The translations under genes were made by a program, and so were the position numbers. From Xenopus tropicalis (Eukaryota; Chordata; Amphibia; Anura; Pipidae): a stretch of 64,000 bases of DNA. The notes under the pieces were generated by a model. The model made no database searches, was not told where the DNA came from, and was given only the letters and a program-made list of their open reading frames with translations. Below are positions 10,309 through 20,640 of the stretch, one piece after another (position 1 is the stretch's first letter; each line of letters starts with the position of its first letter). The DNA is taken from NCBI RefSeq assembly GCF_000004195.4, contig NC_030681.2:137423506-137487505 (forward strand). Reading direction: 5' to 3'.

Positions 10309-13305
10309 TGTAATAAACCTTTCTATTTTTTGCATTTACATTTTGTTCACAATTCTTTAAATCCTAGGAGTGCCATCCTTGTTTCAGTATACCAGAGAGT
10401 ATAGGTATGTTTGCCAGAGGGCAGGGGAGTATACAGGCAAAGGAGAAGCAGAGGGAACAATACAGGAGATGAATATTGCAGTGAACAAGCAGCATGGCAG
10501 CAGCACAGGTGAAAGAAGTAACTTTAAAGTAAAATCATTATATTATAGAACATTGTATAATTAGCAAGAACTATGAGAGGAGGCTTGCCAGGCAAGGGCA
10601 GAATGAAGGCAGACATACCCTGGGCACTATACTTCATATATACTGTGTTAGAACCCAGGAAATGCCAGCTCCCTGCTCCTGGGCACGGCATCTCCTCTAA
10701 AGCCCTTACCACCTGCCCTTGCAGAAAGTGATGGAGTAGCTGGTAAAGTTCTCATCCTGTAGCTGTTCTGTGGCCTATATTGGCCAGTAATAGAGATTAA
10801 TAGATACCTGTGCCTATATTACTTATGGCGTATATTAACTGCTTTAACTCTTTGCTTCAAAATGAGCCTTGGAGACAATGAATAATGTGCAATTAAACAT
10901 GCTGTCCAGAAAGCTCTGGCTTGCCCATTTATTATGTGTTTTCTTCTGTAACACGATTAGCGCGGTGTAGATTAGGATAAATCCACTGCACATATGTTCC
11001 CTGTGCCCGCGCCTTTATTCAGATGGAGCAGGTACCTAAGGCTGCTGTTATGAGGAGACAGGATTAATGGGAAGAATCTCTTTTCCATTTTTACCTGCTG
11101 GAAGCGAGGGGGGGGAGGAGTTAAAGGGGATATATACCCTGTTTATTGCTTTTTTCCATAGAAAGAAGTCTCAGAACCCCTGGGAAGATTGCTGGCCATG
11201 ATAATAACAATCTAAACTATTGGTATCAGGGGTAGTTTTAGTGAAGGACAAAAAGTGCATCTTGTCCTAAATCCCCAGCATCAGAGGGTCCCTTTTCGGA
11301 GGAAGAGCACAGATACAGAGCCAATGAACAAATTATATTGTGTAACAGCTAAAGGTTGGATATCCCTAATTCATGGAATTTGTTGCCTCTATACATTGGG
11401 GCACAGCTTCCCTACATTAATATAAGACCCTATCTTTAATACCTTCAGTCCTGGTTGCATACATCTCTTAATTTGGGCATTATAGACCCAATGTACCTCT
11501 TGTTCCACCCAGTTACATTCTGACTTGATCCTGATCTGCCCTAAAATCCTCCTGCTCTCTATTAAGCCCCGACCTTTGGGAGTCTGCAAGTCTGTATGAC
11601 ATTGGGACCATCTAAGTGTATGTAGGGTATCCACCATACCAGCCTGCTGGGGGATAGCTGTGACATGATGTCACCAGAGCCACTGTGACATCATGGCCAT
11701 GGGGAATAAGCAGATTGGGTGAGGGTTGAGGAACTGTACCTGGTGGATGTTTTATATTACTGGCCCTGTCCTAGCTGGTTATATACTGGTGGCTAGGCTG
11801 GTGAAATATTGGCCAGGTGCCTGCCCTCGACACTAGATAGGGCCACATGTAGTGCTAGTGATATGGCTGAGATATGTTATGGCAGATCCCAAACATCTAT
11901 AAATGCAGATAAGGCCACTCTGTACATAATCTCTGGCATTTACTAAAGAAGTTAAACCCTGTTGCTAAATATGATATATCCCTTTACAGCAATTTGTTTT
12001 GTGCCATGAAAGCCTCCCATGTAGGAACTCTTACTGTCCTATTTGTAATAAACCAAGAGAGGATCCCAATTTTATTCATGGTGGGTTATGACTACTCAAT
12101 ATATCTGAGCTGCCAGAGGATGATAGGTGAAAACCTTTGCACTCGTTAATAAAAGGGTCATTTGCACTGCTTCTACCTGGATACTGCACTGAACACTGGC
12201 CCAGTCTTTCTTTATAGCCACTTGCATTGATGGAGGCAGGAGCACCATAAATATTTCATAACCAGTGGCATGTTGGGATACTGAGCCAGTATACACACAG
12301 GTGCCCATGCTAGTCGGCTAGAAGGAATTTTGGGTGGGTAGCCACACTGCCCTGATCTGGAATCTATCACTGCCATACGAACCATCCCCGTCCAACACAG
12401 AAAGGCGGCCAGTGAGTGATATGTAAATCAGGAAACACTGAGAGGCTTTTCCTTTGCCACTGATACTGGTTAATTATAGTAAAGCAGATAATCCGGCCAA
12501 GGTGTCTAGTGGAGGTCACAAGCCCTTTTTATAGTCGCTGCTGGGGAATAAGATCAGAATATCAGGGCAGGGCTCATGAAACAGGGTCCCAGACATTGCA
12601 ATAAGCCCCCCCCCCCCCCCTTTAACCCTGCCAGCGTAATGGAATTATCGCCCTAGGATGCGCAGGAGATGGTGCTGGCAGGGTTAGAGCGAATACAAGA
12701 TTATACTATGGAGCAACAAAATCACTCCAGGGTCCCATAAATCAGCTTTATGTAGAAGATAAATGATTGATTATAGATATATTGATTATCCCATACCTGC
12801 CAATGAGATGTATGAAGGATGTTCATTTGTTTATCTACATCTTGGCATCTATTGGTACATGCTTGTGCTGTTATACCAGAGGCAGAATGTTCAAGTAAAA
12901 ATGTCAAAATAAAGGTGTGCTCCCGTGTGGTGTTTTTTTCCGTGTTCCACCGAAGGCACGGTTCTTCCCTATTGTGCCTGTACCACCAGGAAGGGCCTAT
13001 ACATTTGTTCATTTGGTATGGTAGTGGAGCCAATCTCTGCCCAATTTGGCCACCCATGTGCTTGAGCCAATAATTATTATAAAGTGTGCCTAAATGTGGC
13101 CATACACCGGCCAATAAAACCACTAAAAGTAGCTTATTGGTCCAGATACGGGGCCCTCCAATGTGCTGAAAATCGACAATAAATTAATCGGGGAGTTTTA
13201 AAAATTCCATTGGGCAAGATCTGTAGGTATTTGTCAAGGGCCAAATGATAGGATCAGCCTGATACCACCCACCTTAAGGAGGGCATATTGGGGAAAGATC
13301 TGCTC
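10309..13305. other. Intergenic upstream of id2
   Basis: No gene is recognised. About 10780-11050 is repeat-poor and A+T-rich with several homeodomain-like ATTA cores, so it is a candidate regulatory stretch. A 15-base C run is at 12606-12620, next to a 13-bp perfect inverted repeat (12623-12635 with 12674-12686). About 13090-13260 is a fragment of the 'ggccatacac' repeat. Confidence 0.5.
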
Positions 13306-13309
13306 ATTT

Positions 13310-13415
13310 GGCAACTATATATACATGTATACACACACACATATTCACCATAAATATACACAAACATAAATATATATAAATATATACACGCACATATTAA
13401 TACATGCACACACGC
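13310..13415. repeat. Mixed CA/TA microsatellite
   Basis: An impure run of ACAC and ATAT dinucleotides (TATACACACACACATATTC followed by AAATATATATAAATATATA). It explains the reverse open frame over 13254-13514. Confidence 0.8.
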
Positions 13416-13499
13416 ACTATGCTTGGGGTTGACCGACAGAGGAGGTGTCAGTCCAGACCCGCTCTCTCCATGCACACAGCTCATACACTCAATGTTCCT

Positions 13500-14890
13500 A
13501 ATGTGTTTTGACAAATCATTTCTCCCTCCTGCTGTTCCTCCTCCAAACTATTCATCAGCCATTGCCGGGCTGGAGGAATAAATCTGCCAGGCAGTGCTGC
13601 CCCCTCCCTCAGCCGCGCAGGGTCCTGAACCAATACTATTACTGCATCAATTTGTTACACTTTAAAGACACTCAGTGTCAGGCTCCAGCGCCAGAATGAG
13701 ATAAATGGATTCAGATTAACCTCACAGAGTGCAGGAAAATAAAGCAGTCTCTTCTCCTGCGTGGGGAGCCTTGATGTGCCTCTGGTAGAGTGCAAGCTCT
13801 TCTGAGCAGGGGCCTCTCCCTTCTGCCATTGCTTTGTTTCCTGTTGCATTGTTGACACCTGAGGCGCCGACTTCAAGGAAAATAAACAGTATCATTAAAA
13901 CAGTATTGTTAAAACTAGCTGCTGCTGAACTACAATTCCCAGAATCCCCCCACAATCAGGATGGCCGATTACACAAGAGAGCTCCAGAATGTAGCTGTCC
14001 AGCTGTTGCTGAATACTAACTCCCAACATGCTTAGACAGACTGCATCCAGGAAGCTGTAGGTCAACAACAGTCTCAGTTAAAGCCCCCATTACAGACAAT
14101 TCCAATACATTGTATAGGATCATTGCAATGATCTGACCAGTCAGTCTACCCAGCCCAATGGCCATTCCATATTTCTCACACCCATGAAAAATCACCATAT
14201 TCTACAGCGCTGTATATTGAATGTTCAGATCAGTCTCTCCATGGCCACCTTTACATTTCTTGCAAGTATGTGCCAGTGTTATCTGGTTGGCACTGCCATA
14301 CAAACAAACAATATGGGTTAGACATTCCTTTGCACAGCCAGATTATTCTATGCAGCTTCAACAGGAGGAAGTTGAACATATTTAGAAAGAAGCTTCTTTT
14401 CTTCCTCTTGTAAATAATACTGAAAACTGTGCCAATGCCCAAACACCCATCCCTAAAATCAACTCCCTTGCACCCCTGGTCACAGCACCTTAGTTGCACA
14501 GCTATAGCCATACCTGCAGCATCACTATCACCTAATTCTTCCACTGTCCAAAGAGGATGCTGGGAGTTGTATTCAGCAACAGCTGGAGGATGTGACAGTC
14601 GTGTCCCTGTTACAGAATGAAAGTGGTTCTGCAGCAGCAGAGGCAGTGGCTTGCTGGCATCTGACCCTCTGCCCTGGTGGCCCCAGCCAAATCATTGCAC
14701 CCAGCGGGACATTCCTACCCTGTGCCAAGCGTTGGAAGCTGCAATTTACCAGCACAGCTGGGATGAAAAAGCCACGCCTCCAGCCACCGCTCATTGGTTG
14801 AGAATGCGGAAGAGACTTGGGATTCAGTGCAAAGTCTTTAAGCCAATCGGGAGGCAGGGAGTCCGCCTACTTGTCAGTGGCTGCTCTGGG
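13500..14890 (+). promoter_or_regulatory. id2: id2 upstream flank
   Basis: Sequence immediately 5' of the id2 promoter. It holds a ZNF143-like ACTACAATTCCCAGAAT at 13929-13945, related motifs near 14015 and 14550 (GCTGGGAGTTGTATTC), an E-box CAGCTG at 14755-14760, an inverted CCAAT (ATTGG) at 14793-14797 and a CCAAT at 14843-14847. The two CCAAT sites sit about 55-105 bases upstream of the TATA box, a usual place for proximal promoter elements. Binding is inferred from motif alone. Confidence 0.5.
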
Positions 14891-14893
14891 CAC

Positions 14894-14901
14894 TATATAA
14901 A
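14894..14901 (+). promoter_or_regulatory. id2: id2 TATA box
   Basis: TATATAAA lies about 135 bases upstream of the id2 start codon. It predicts transcription start near 14925-14932 (around GGGACTCATTC), giving a 5' UTR of roughly 105 bases. A TATA box at this place is expected for ID-family immediate-early genes. The start site itself is inferred. Confidence 0.75.
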
Positions 14902-15033
14902 GCGGAGGGAAACGCGGCGGGACTCATTCTGAGCGGATTAGGAGAGGCGTACGGCGTTAGCTGGTTGTGCTGCGGTTATATTAGAGTGTGTGTGTGCGCG
15001 GTGGGAGCGATCCATTCCTACCTAAACGGTACC

Positions 15034-16361
15034 ATGAAAGCATTCAGCCCAGTAAGGTCTGTCCGAAAAAGCAGCCTAACGGAACACAGCCTGGGCATAG
15101 CTCGGAGCAAAACGCCAGTGGATGACCCGATGAGCCTCTTGTACAATATGAATGATTGTTACTCTAAGCTGAAGGAACTGGTGCCCAGTATTCCCCAGAA
15201 CAAGAAGGTCAGCAAGATGGAGATCCTCCAGCACGTCATCGACTATATCCTGGACCTGCAGCTCGCCCTGGATTCCCACCCCAGCATTGTCAGTCTCCAT
15301 CATGCCCGGGTGGGGGGCAGCACGTCCCGGACCCCCCTGACCGCCCTAAACACAGACATCAGCATCCTGTCACTGCAGGTAAGGGGCACCCTAAAGCCGT
15401 CATACCCATTGCCCACCTAGGCTTACCCATTGCCCACCTAGGCTTACCCATTGCCCACCTAGCTTACCCATTGCCCACCTAGGCTTACCCATTGCCCACC
15501 TATGCTTACCCATTGCCCACCTAGACTTACCCATTGCCCACCTAGGCTTACCCATTGCCCACCTATACTTACCCTTTGCCCACCCAGACTTACCCATTGC
15601 CCACCTAGGCTTACCCATTGCCCACCTAGGCTTACCCATTGCCCACCTAGGCTTACCCCTTGCCCACCTAGGCTTACCCCTTGCCCACCTAGGCTTACCC
15701 CTTGCCCACCTAGGCTTACCCCTTGCCCACCTAGGCTTACCCCTTGCCCACCCTTGCTAACCCTTTGCCCACCTATGCTAACCCATTGCCCACCTAGGCT
15801 TGCCTACAGCTGTCATACCTGTCATTAGAGCCATAATACCTGTATATCATGCCCACCATTATAACTCCCTGTTCATACCCACCATCATACCTTTATATCA
15901 ACACCCACTGCCCCCACAATGCCTTCCCTTCTCCTACATACTTACTGCTCCCAATATCCCTCCCATAGCCCCCAAATCTGCTCACCCTTCCCCCCCCCCC
16001 ATACTCGCTGCCCCTAATGCCACACATTCCCGGAGCGTCTAAAGTTGGCGCCCTGTGCCCCCTGGAAATGCCTCCCCTTCTCACGAATGTAATTACGGTA
16101 AGGGATGCCATTCTCTCTGCCAGTCCATGCCTGTTGGTAGCCGTGAGTAAGTGCTCTAAGCCCTTATTAGCCATGCTCTTTGCCCAACTTTACCCCCACT
16201 CCAATCAAGATCTACTATACCTTACCCTGAACTTACGGCCCTGCCTGCCCCTTCCCATTCCGTGCCCCCTGGCACTGCCCGTACTCATGTGCCCTCTCTC
16301 CTTCCAGGCGGCTGAATTATCGGCAGAGTTCACAGACGAGAGCAAATCCCTTTGTCCTTAA
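15034..16361 (+). CDS. id2: DNA-binding protein inhibitor ID-2 (joined exons 15034-15378, 16308-16361)
   Basis: ID2 is a nuclear helix-loop-helix protein without a basic region. It pairs with E proteins and stops them binding DNA, restraining differentiation downstream of signals such as BMP. The joined frame encodes 132 residues (human 134). The N-terminus MKAFSPVR carries the Ser5 CDK-type site. Helix 1 spans about residues 35-50, the loop 51-59 and helix 2 60-80, with [18 protein letters not shown] matching the family. RTPLTALN (99-106) is the destruction-box type motif. The leucine-rich ISILSL (109-114) is the export-signal region. The ATG at 15034 has A at -3; the in-frame extension upstream has no ATG. 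The intron donor is CAG/GTAAGG at 15379 and the acceptor CTTCCAG ends at 16307, both phase 0. The C-terminus ends SKSLCP. Confidence 0.97.
15379..16307 (+). other. id2: id2 intron 1
   Basis: A 929-bp GT-AG intron in phase 0, in the position normal for ID genes, after the LSLQ codons. About 43 percent of it is the 21-bp minisatellite at 15401-15803. The rest (15804-16300) is pyrimidine-rich and unassigned. Frames read through here are not coding. Confidence 0.95.
15401..15803. repeat. 21-bp minisatellite in id2 intron 1, about 19 copies
   Basis: The unit CTTACCCATTGCCCACCTAGG is repeated head to tail with few substitutions (CCCTT for CCATT in the distal half). It begins about 20 bases after the splice donor. 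The unit is a multiple of three and lacks stops in some frames, which creates spurious repeat proteins on both strands. Confidence 0.97.
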
Positions 16362-16505
16362 AATGGTGAGTTAAGTACTTTAATTAAGTGAAGGGGGGGA
16401 TGGTTGTTACTTAGTGGGGTGCCAGGCTGCTAGCTGGTATTATACGGGCCTTGGCACTTATGTACCAATGTCTGTAGTAGCGGCTGAACTGCTCCTCTGT
16501 GGCTG

Positions 16506-16857
16506 TCAGGAGCTGTTAGTTATAGTTCAGGAGCTGTGTTAGTTATAGTTCAGGAGCTGTGTTAGTTATAGTTCAGGAGCTGTGTTAGTTATAGTTCAGG
16601 AGCTGTGTTAGTTATAGTTCAGGAGCTGTGTTAGTTATAGTTCAGGAGCTGTGTTAGTTATAGTTCAGGAGCTGTGTTAGTTATAGTTCAGGAGCTGTGT
16701 TAGTTATAGTTCAGGAGCTGTGTTAGTTATAGTTCAGGAGCTGTGTTAGTTATAGTTCAGGAGCTGTGTTAGTTATAGTTCAGGAGCTGTGTTAGTTATA
16801 GTTCAGGAGCTGTGTTAGTTATAGTTCAGGAGCTGTGTTAGTTTTAGTTCAGGAGCT
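16506..16857. repeat. 23-bp minisatellite in id2 intron 2, about 15 copies
   Basis: The unit AGCTGTGTTAGTTATAGTTC plus AGG is repeated almost without variation. Only the first copy (short) and the last (TTTTAG) differ. Near identity indicates recent expansion or homogenisation. Confidence 0.97.
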
Positions 16858-16960
16858 GGAGGGTCGGCACTCGGGTAAAAGTTCTGAATGTACAGCGCTG
16901 TCAGCTCTGCAGGCAAGTGAGGGCAAAGCACCGCAAGCCCCTATAACTTTGCTATCTGAA

Positions 16961-17704
16961 TGGGTGTGTGTGAGCCCCATGCCAGGGTACAGAGTTGGGT
17001 GTGTGTGAGCCCCATGCCGGGGTATAGAGGTAGGTGTGTGTGTGTGTGTGTGTGTGTGAGTGTGAGCCCCATGCAGGGTTATAGAGGTGTGTGTGAGCCC
17101 CATGTAGGGGTATAGAGGTAGGTGTGTGTGAGCCCCATGTAGGGGTACAGAGTTGGGTGTGTGTGAGCCCCATGACGGGGTATAGAGGTAGGTGAGTGTG
17201 TGTGAGCCCCATGCAGGGTTATAGAGGTGTGTGTGTGTGAGCCCCATGCAGGGGTATAGAGGTGTGTGTGTGTGTGTGAGCCCCATGCAGGGGTATAGAG
17301 GTGTGTGTGTGTGTGTGAGCCCCATGCAGGGGTATAGAGGTGTGTGTGTGTGAGCCCCATGTAGGGGTATAGAGGTGTGAGTATGAGCCCCATGTCGGGG
17401 TATAGAGGTGTGTGTGTGTGTGTGAGTCCCATGCCAGGGTATAGAGGTGTGTGTGAGCCCCATGTAGGGGTATAGAGGTGTGAGTATGAGCCCCATGTCG
17501 GGGTATAGAGGTGTGTGTGTGTGTGAGTCCCATGCCAGGGTATAGAGGTGTGTGTGTGTGAGCCCCATGTAGGGGTATAGAGGTGTGAGTGTGAGCCCCA
17601 TGTCGGGGTATAGAGGTGTGTATGTGTGTGAGTCCCATGCCAGGGTATAGAGGTGTGCGTCCCATGCCGGGGTATAGAGGTGTGAGTCCCATGCCGGGGT
17701 ATAG

Positions 17705-17741
<37 letters not shown>

Positions 17742-17892
17742 CGTGTGTGAGCCCCATGCCGGGGTATAGAGTTGGGTGTGTGTGAGCCCCATTCCGGGGT
17801 ATAGAGTTGGGTGTGTGTGAGCCCCATGCCGGGGTATAGAGTTGGGTGTGTGTGAGCCCCATGCCGGGGTATAGAGTTGGGGGGGGGGGGGG
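16961..17892. repeat. TG-rich minisatellite in id2 intron 2, about 25 units
   Basis: Units of about 28-60 bp pair a variable (TG)n stretch with GAGCCCCATGCCGGGGTATA plus GAGGT. The array ends in a 14-base G run at 17879-17892. Large reverse-strand frames here (16849-17862, 17079-18074, 17219-17932) translate to Thr-His-rich repeats and are not genes. Confidence 0.97.
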
Positions 17893-18518
17893 TACTTATA
17901 CCATAAATGCACTGCTGGTGGGATTCTGCCATCGTTTGTTGTAAAGTGACTGCGTTTAATCAAATAATTGGTACAAGGCAGCAGACTGGCGCCTCCACTC
18001 ATTGCACTTAAGTAGATCCATGGGAGAGAAATGGCTTCGCACTCCCCCACCCAATCTGCATCATATGTTCCCATTTAACATCTGCCTTGCTGGGGCTATC
18101 TGCCAGCTCTGCCCACAGTTACAGACCCACATCCAGGGCTAGAGTGCCCGGTCTGCTGCCCTCCAGCTGTTGCCTGGCACAGTAGGCATCTACCTATCTA
18201 CTGCCCCCCCCCCCCAGTATAAACATACCCGGGGGGGCGCATTTATTGTACTTGAAAGTGATTCTTGGAAAGGTTTAATAATCGCTTAGGCAGCACAAGG
18301 GTTAATAAAATGTATAATAAGGCATGATCTATGCTTTCTTACTGTGTGAGTAATGTCCTCCGGCCAGGATGAGGTTAATGTGGAGCCTGTGTGTGTACAT
18401 CTGGCCAAATGGGTTTGCCCCAGTGAGTGTTTGGCTAAATGCTCCGTGTGGCTTCCTCACTGGCGCCAGTCTGTCTACTGATCCCTCCGCTAAACCCTCC
18501 TTTCTCAATGTCTTGCAG

Positions 18519-19240
18519 GTGTTCAGCCTGACTGTTTCCCTTTGCACATCATGGCTACAAGACTCACTTCATTATCTGAGTGCTGCATTTGTACAGCCAG
18601 CTCCTGGGAGAGACGGGAGGGAGGGGGCCACACACCCAAGGTGGCTGGGGAAAAAGAGAAAATAAAAAGACTTATCCAGATTTAAATATATATATATATA
18701 TCCCCCTCCCTTGCCGCCCCCGCCCCCGATCCTCCAATCAAGCTTCTCGGACTGCTTTCAGTTATTTATGAAGAGACTTTTAATAATGTTATAATGACCT
18801 TTTCTTACATGGGGAAGGATTGCGCTACAATTATCCCCTACCTATGGGGAGTGATCGTTTTAATAAAGGAAAAAAGAAAAGCGAGTGCCACAAGGGGTTT
18901 TGCCACTTACCATCCGCATTCGACTCTTTTGTTGGCGATAAAAAGGGCGAATTGCTTCGGGCACGAAGAGGAAGATTCGGAAACTATTCAGTTTTGCTCG
19001 AAAATTAAACCCGAAACGTCGAACCATTCCACCCCGGACTGAATGCTCCTTTGTACATAGATCCCATTGTTTAACTCTTTATTTGGAGTTATTTTGTCCC
19101 ACTTCACCCCCACCCCTTGTACAGTGGCAGAGATGGTGCTATTTCTGCAGATGTGTAATGATTGAATCATGCTAGACTTTTTATAAAAGTTTGGTTGTAA
19201 AGCCTTTTTTTATACAGAATAAATCGATCGTGTTTATGGA
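18519..19240 (+). other. id2: id2 exon 3, 3' UTR
   Basis: It starts GTGTTCAGCC after TCTTGCAG, matching the start of the last ID2 exon in mammals. It contains blocks known from vertebrate ID2 3' UTRs: AGTTATTTATGAAGAGACTT near 18760, GTACAGTGGCAGAGATG near 19117, and CATGCTAGACTTTTTATAAA near 19168. ATTTA-type elements suggest an unstable mRNA, as expected for an early-response gene. The end is placed about 15-20 bases after the poly(A) signal. Confidence 0.85.
19218..19223 (+). terminator. id2: id2 polyadenylation signal
   Basis: AATAAA sits in TATACAGAATAAATCGATCG, followed within about 35 bases by a GT-rich stretch. The surrounding sequence matches the conserved 3' end of vertebrate ID2 mRNAs. 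Confidence 0.9.
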
Positions 19241-19954
19241 AGTGAATTTTGCCCTTGTGTCTGATTTTTATTGCTGTAAATAAGGAGCAGTGGTTCCGAA
19301 TTAATGGGGGTTGTTAGACTACATGGCACCAATAATTAGCACTGGCCCGTGGTTTGGGTTATGGGCTGCACAATGTTGCGCTTTTGCCTGACGGTACAGA
19401 AGTTGAACTACACCATGACAGATGGGGGAGTGAGAGTTGTAGTTCAGCGCCTATTAAGGCCTAAAAGTCAGTCAAGTTCGGAGCTCAGAGCCCAAAGCTG
19501 TACTACTGCGCCTTCCCCAGGTGGGTCGGCGCCACGACTGGATTAACCCGTAACAGAACCTGCCCCCATAGATCGGATGGTATTGGGCTTTCTGCGTTAT
19601 GTGCCAGTTCTGCCTGGGCTGGGCAGTATCGGTATAAACTTGTTACAGTCCAGCCCTGGAATTGCACCAAAAACAACTCTCTTTATATTAGAGGTCACTG
19701 AAATCCCACTCTCCCTGCGGGCTGGCTATTGGGAGTTTTTAGAAAGCGGAGTAGGAACAAACCAAAGCACAGGCCTCTCCCCACACAATCACAGCTGCCT
19801 GGGGGGGGGGGGGCAACTGTCCCGGGGCCCACGGCTATTATAGGGCCCCTCTGAGCAGTAGGTAGAATAGTGCTGGAATGCTGTGCCGAACCGTATATTC
19901 TTCTACTGCAGGAGGGGGGCATGAGTGGGAGAAGGAAAAGTAGTGCCTGGGGTA
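19241..19954. other. Spacer just downstream of id2
   Basis: No gene is recognised. It contains a 13-base G run at 19801-19813 and two ACTACA/TGTAGTT motif copies at about 19407 and 19435 of the kind described in the findings. Confidence 0.5.
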
Positions 19955-20640
19955 TCGGGGGTACAGTAGTACATGGGGTATCAGTGAGGGGATCGGGGGT
20001 ACAGTAGTACATGGGGTATCAGTGAGGGTATCGGGGGTACAGTAGTACATGGGGTATCAGTGAGGGGATTAAGGGGACAGTAGTACATGGGGTATCAGTG
20101 AGGGGATTAAGGGGACAGTAGTACATGGGGTATCAGTGGGGGTATCGGGGGTACAGTAGTACATGGGGTATCAGTGAGGGGATTAAGGGGACAGTAGTGC
20201 CTATAGTATGAATGGCAAGATAGGGGTACAGTAGTACATGGGGTATCAGTGAGGGTGGCAGGGGTACAGTAGTAGATGGGGCATCAGTGAGGGTGGCAGG
20301 GGTACAGTAGTAGATGGGGCATCAGTGAGGGTGGCAGGGGTACAGTAGTAGATGGGGCATCAGTGAGGGTGGCAGGGGTACATGGGGTATCAGTGAGGGT
20401 GGCAGGAGTACAGTAGTACATGGGGTATCAGTGAATGTGGCAGGGGTACATGGGGTATCAGTGAATGTGGCAGGGGTACATGGGGTATCAGTGAATGTGG
20501 CAGGGGTACAGTAGTACATGGGGTATCAGTGAGGGTGGCAGGGGTACAGTAGTACATGGGGTATCAGTGAAGATGGCAGGGGTACATGGGGTATCAGTGC
20601 CTATGATATGAATGGCAAGATAGGGGTACAGTAGTGCCTA
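19955..20640. repeat. About 38-bp minisatellite downstream of id2
   Basis: The unit is GGGGTACAGTAGTACATGGG plus GTATCAGTGAGGGTGGCA, with shorter variants lacking CAGTAGTA and a longer variant containing CCTATAGTATGAATGGCAAG. Roughly 17-18 units. Reverse frames at 19695-20519 derive from it. Confidence 0.95.

Larger units (their letters stand above)
16366..18518 (+). other. id2: id2 intron 2, within the 3' UTR
   Basis: The donor ATG/GTGAGT lies four bases after the stop codon and the acceptor TCTTGCAG ends at 18518. An intron just after the stop is characteristic of ID genes; its distance from the stop is far below the usual 50-55 nt needed to trigger nonsense-mediated decay. It is 2153 bp long, about 60 percent of it minisatellite (16506-16857 and 16961-17892). 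Confidence 0.9.

Noticed and set aside
14965..15033. N-terminal extension of ID2 from 14965
   Set aside because: The in-frame extension contains no ATG. The protein starts at the family-conserved MKAFSPVR at 15034, which has a good start context.
15401..15803. A CRISPR array (21-bp regular units; also 16506-16857 and 23915-25060)
   Set aside because: The repeats are contiguous tandem units without unique spacers, in a vertebrate genome.
15400..15828. Repeat proteins on both strands over 15400-15828
   Set aside because: They come from the 21-bp intronic minisatellite, whose unit length is a multiple of three, so any stop-free frame stays open.
16849..18074. Very long reverse-strand open frames (up to 337 codons) rich in Thr-His-Leu-Tyr repeats
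   Set aside because: They are translations of the TG-rich minisatellite in id2 intron 2. Three overlapping frames are open at once, with no start context or domain.
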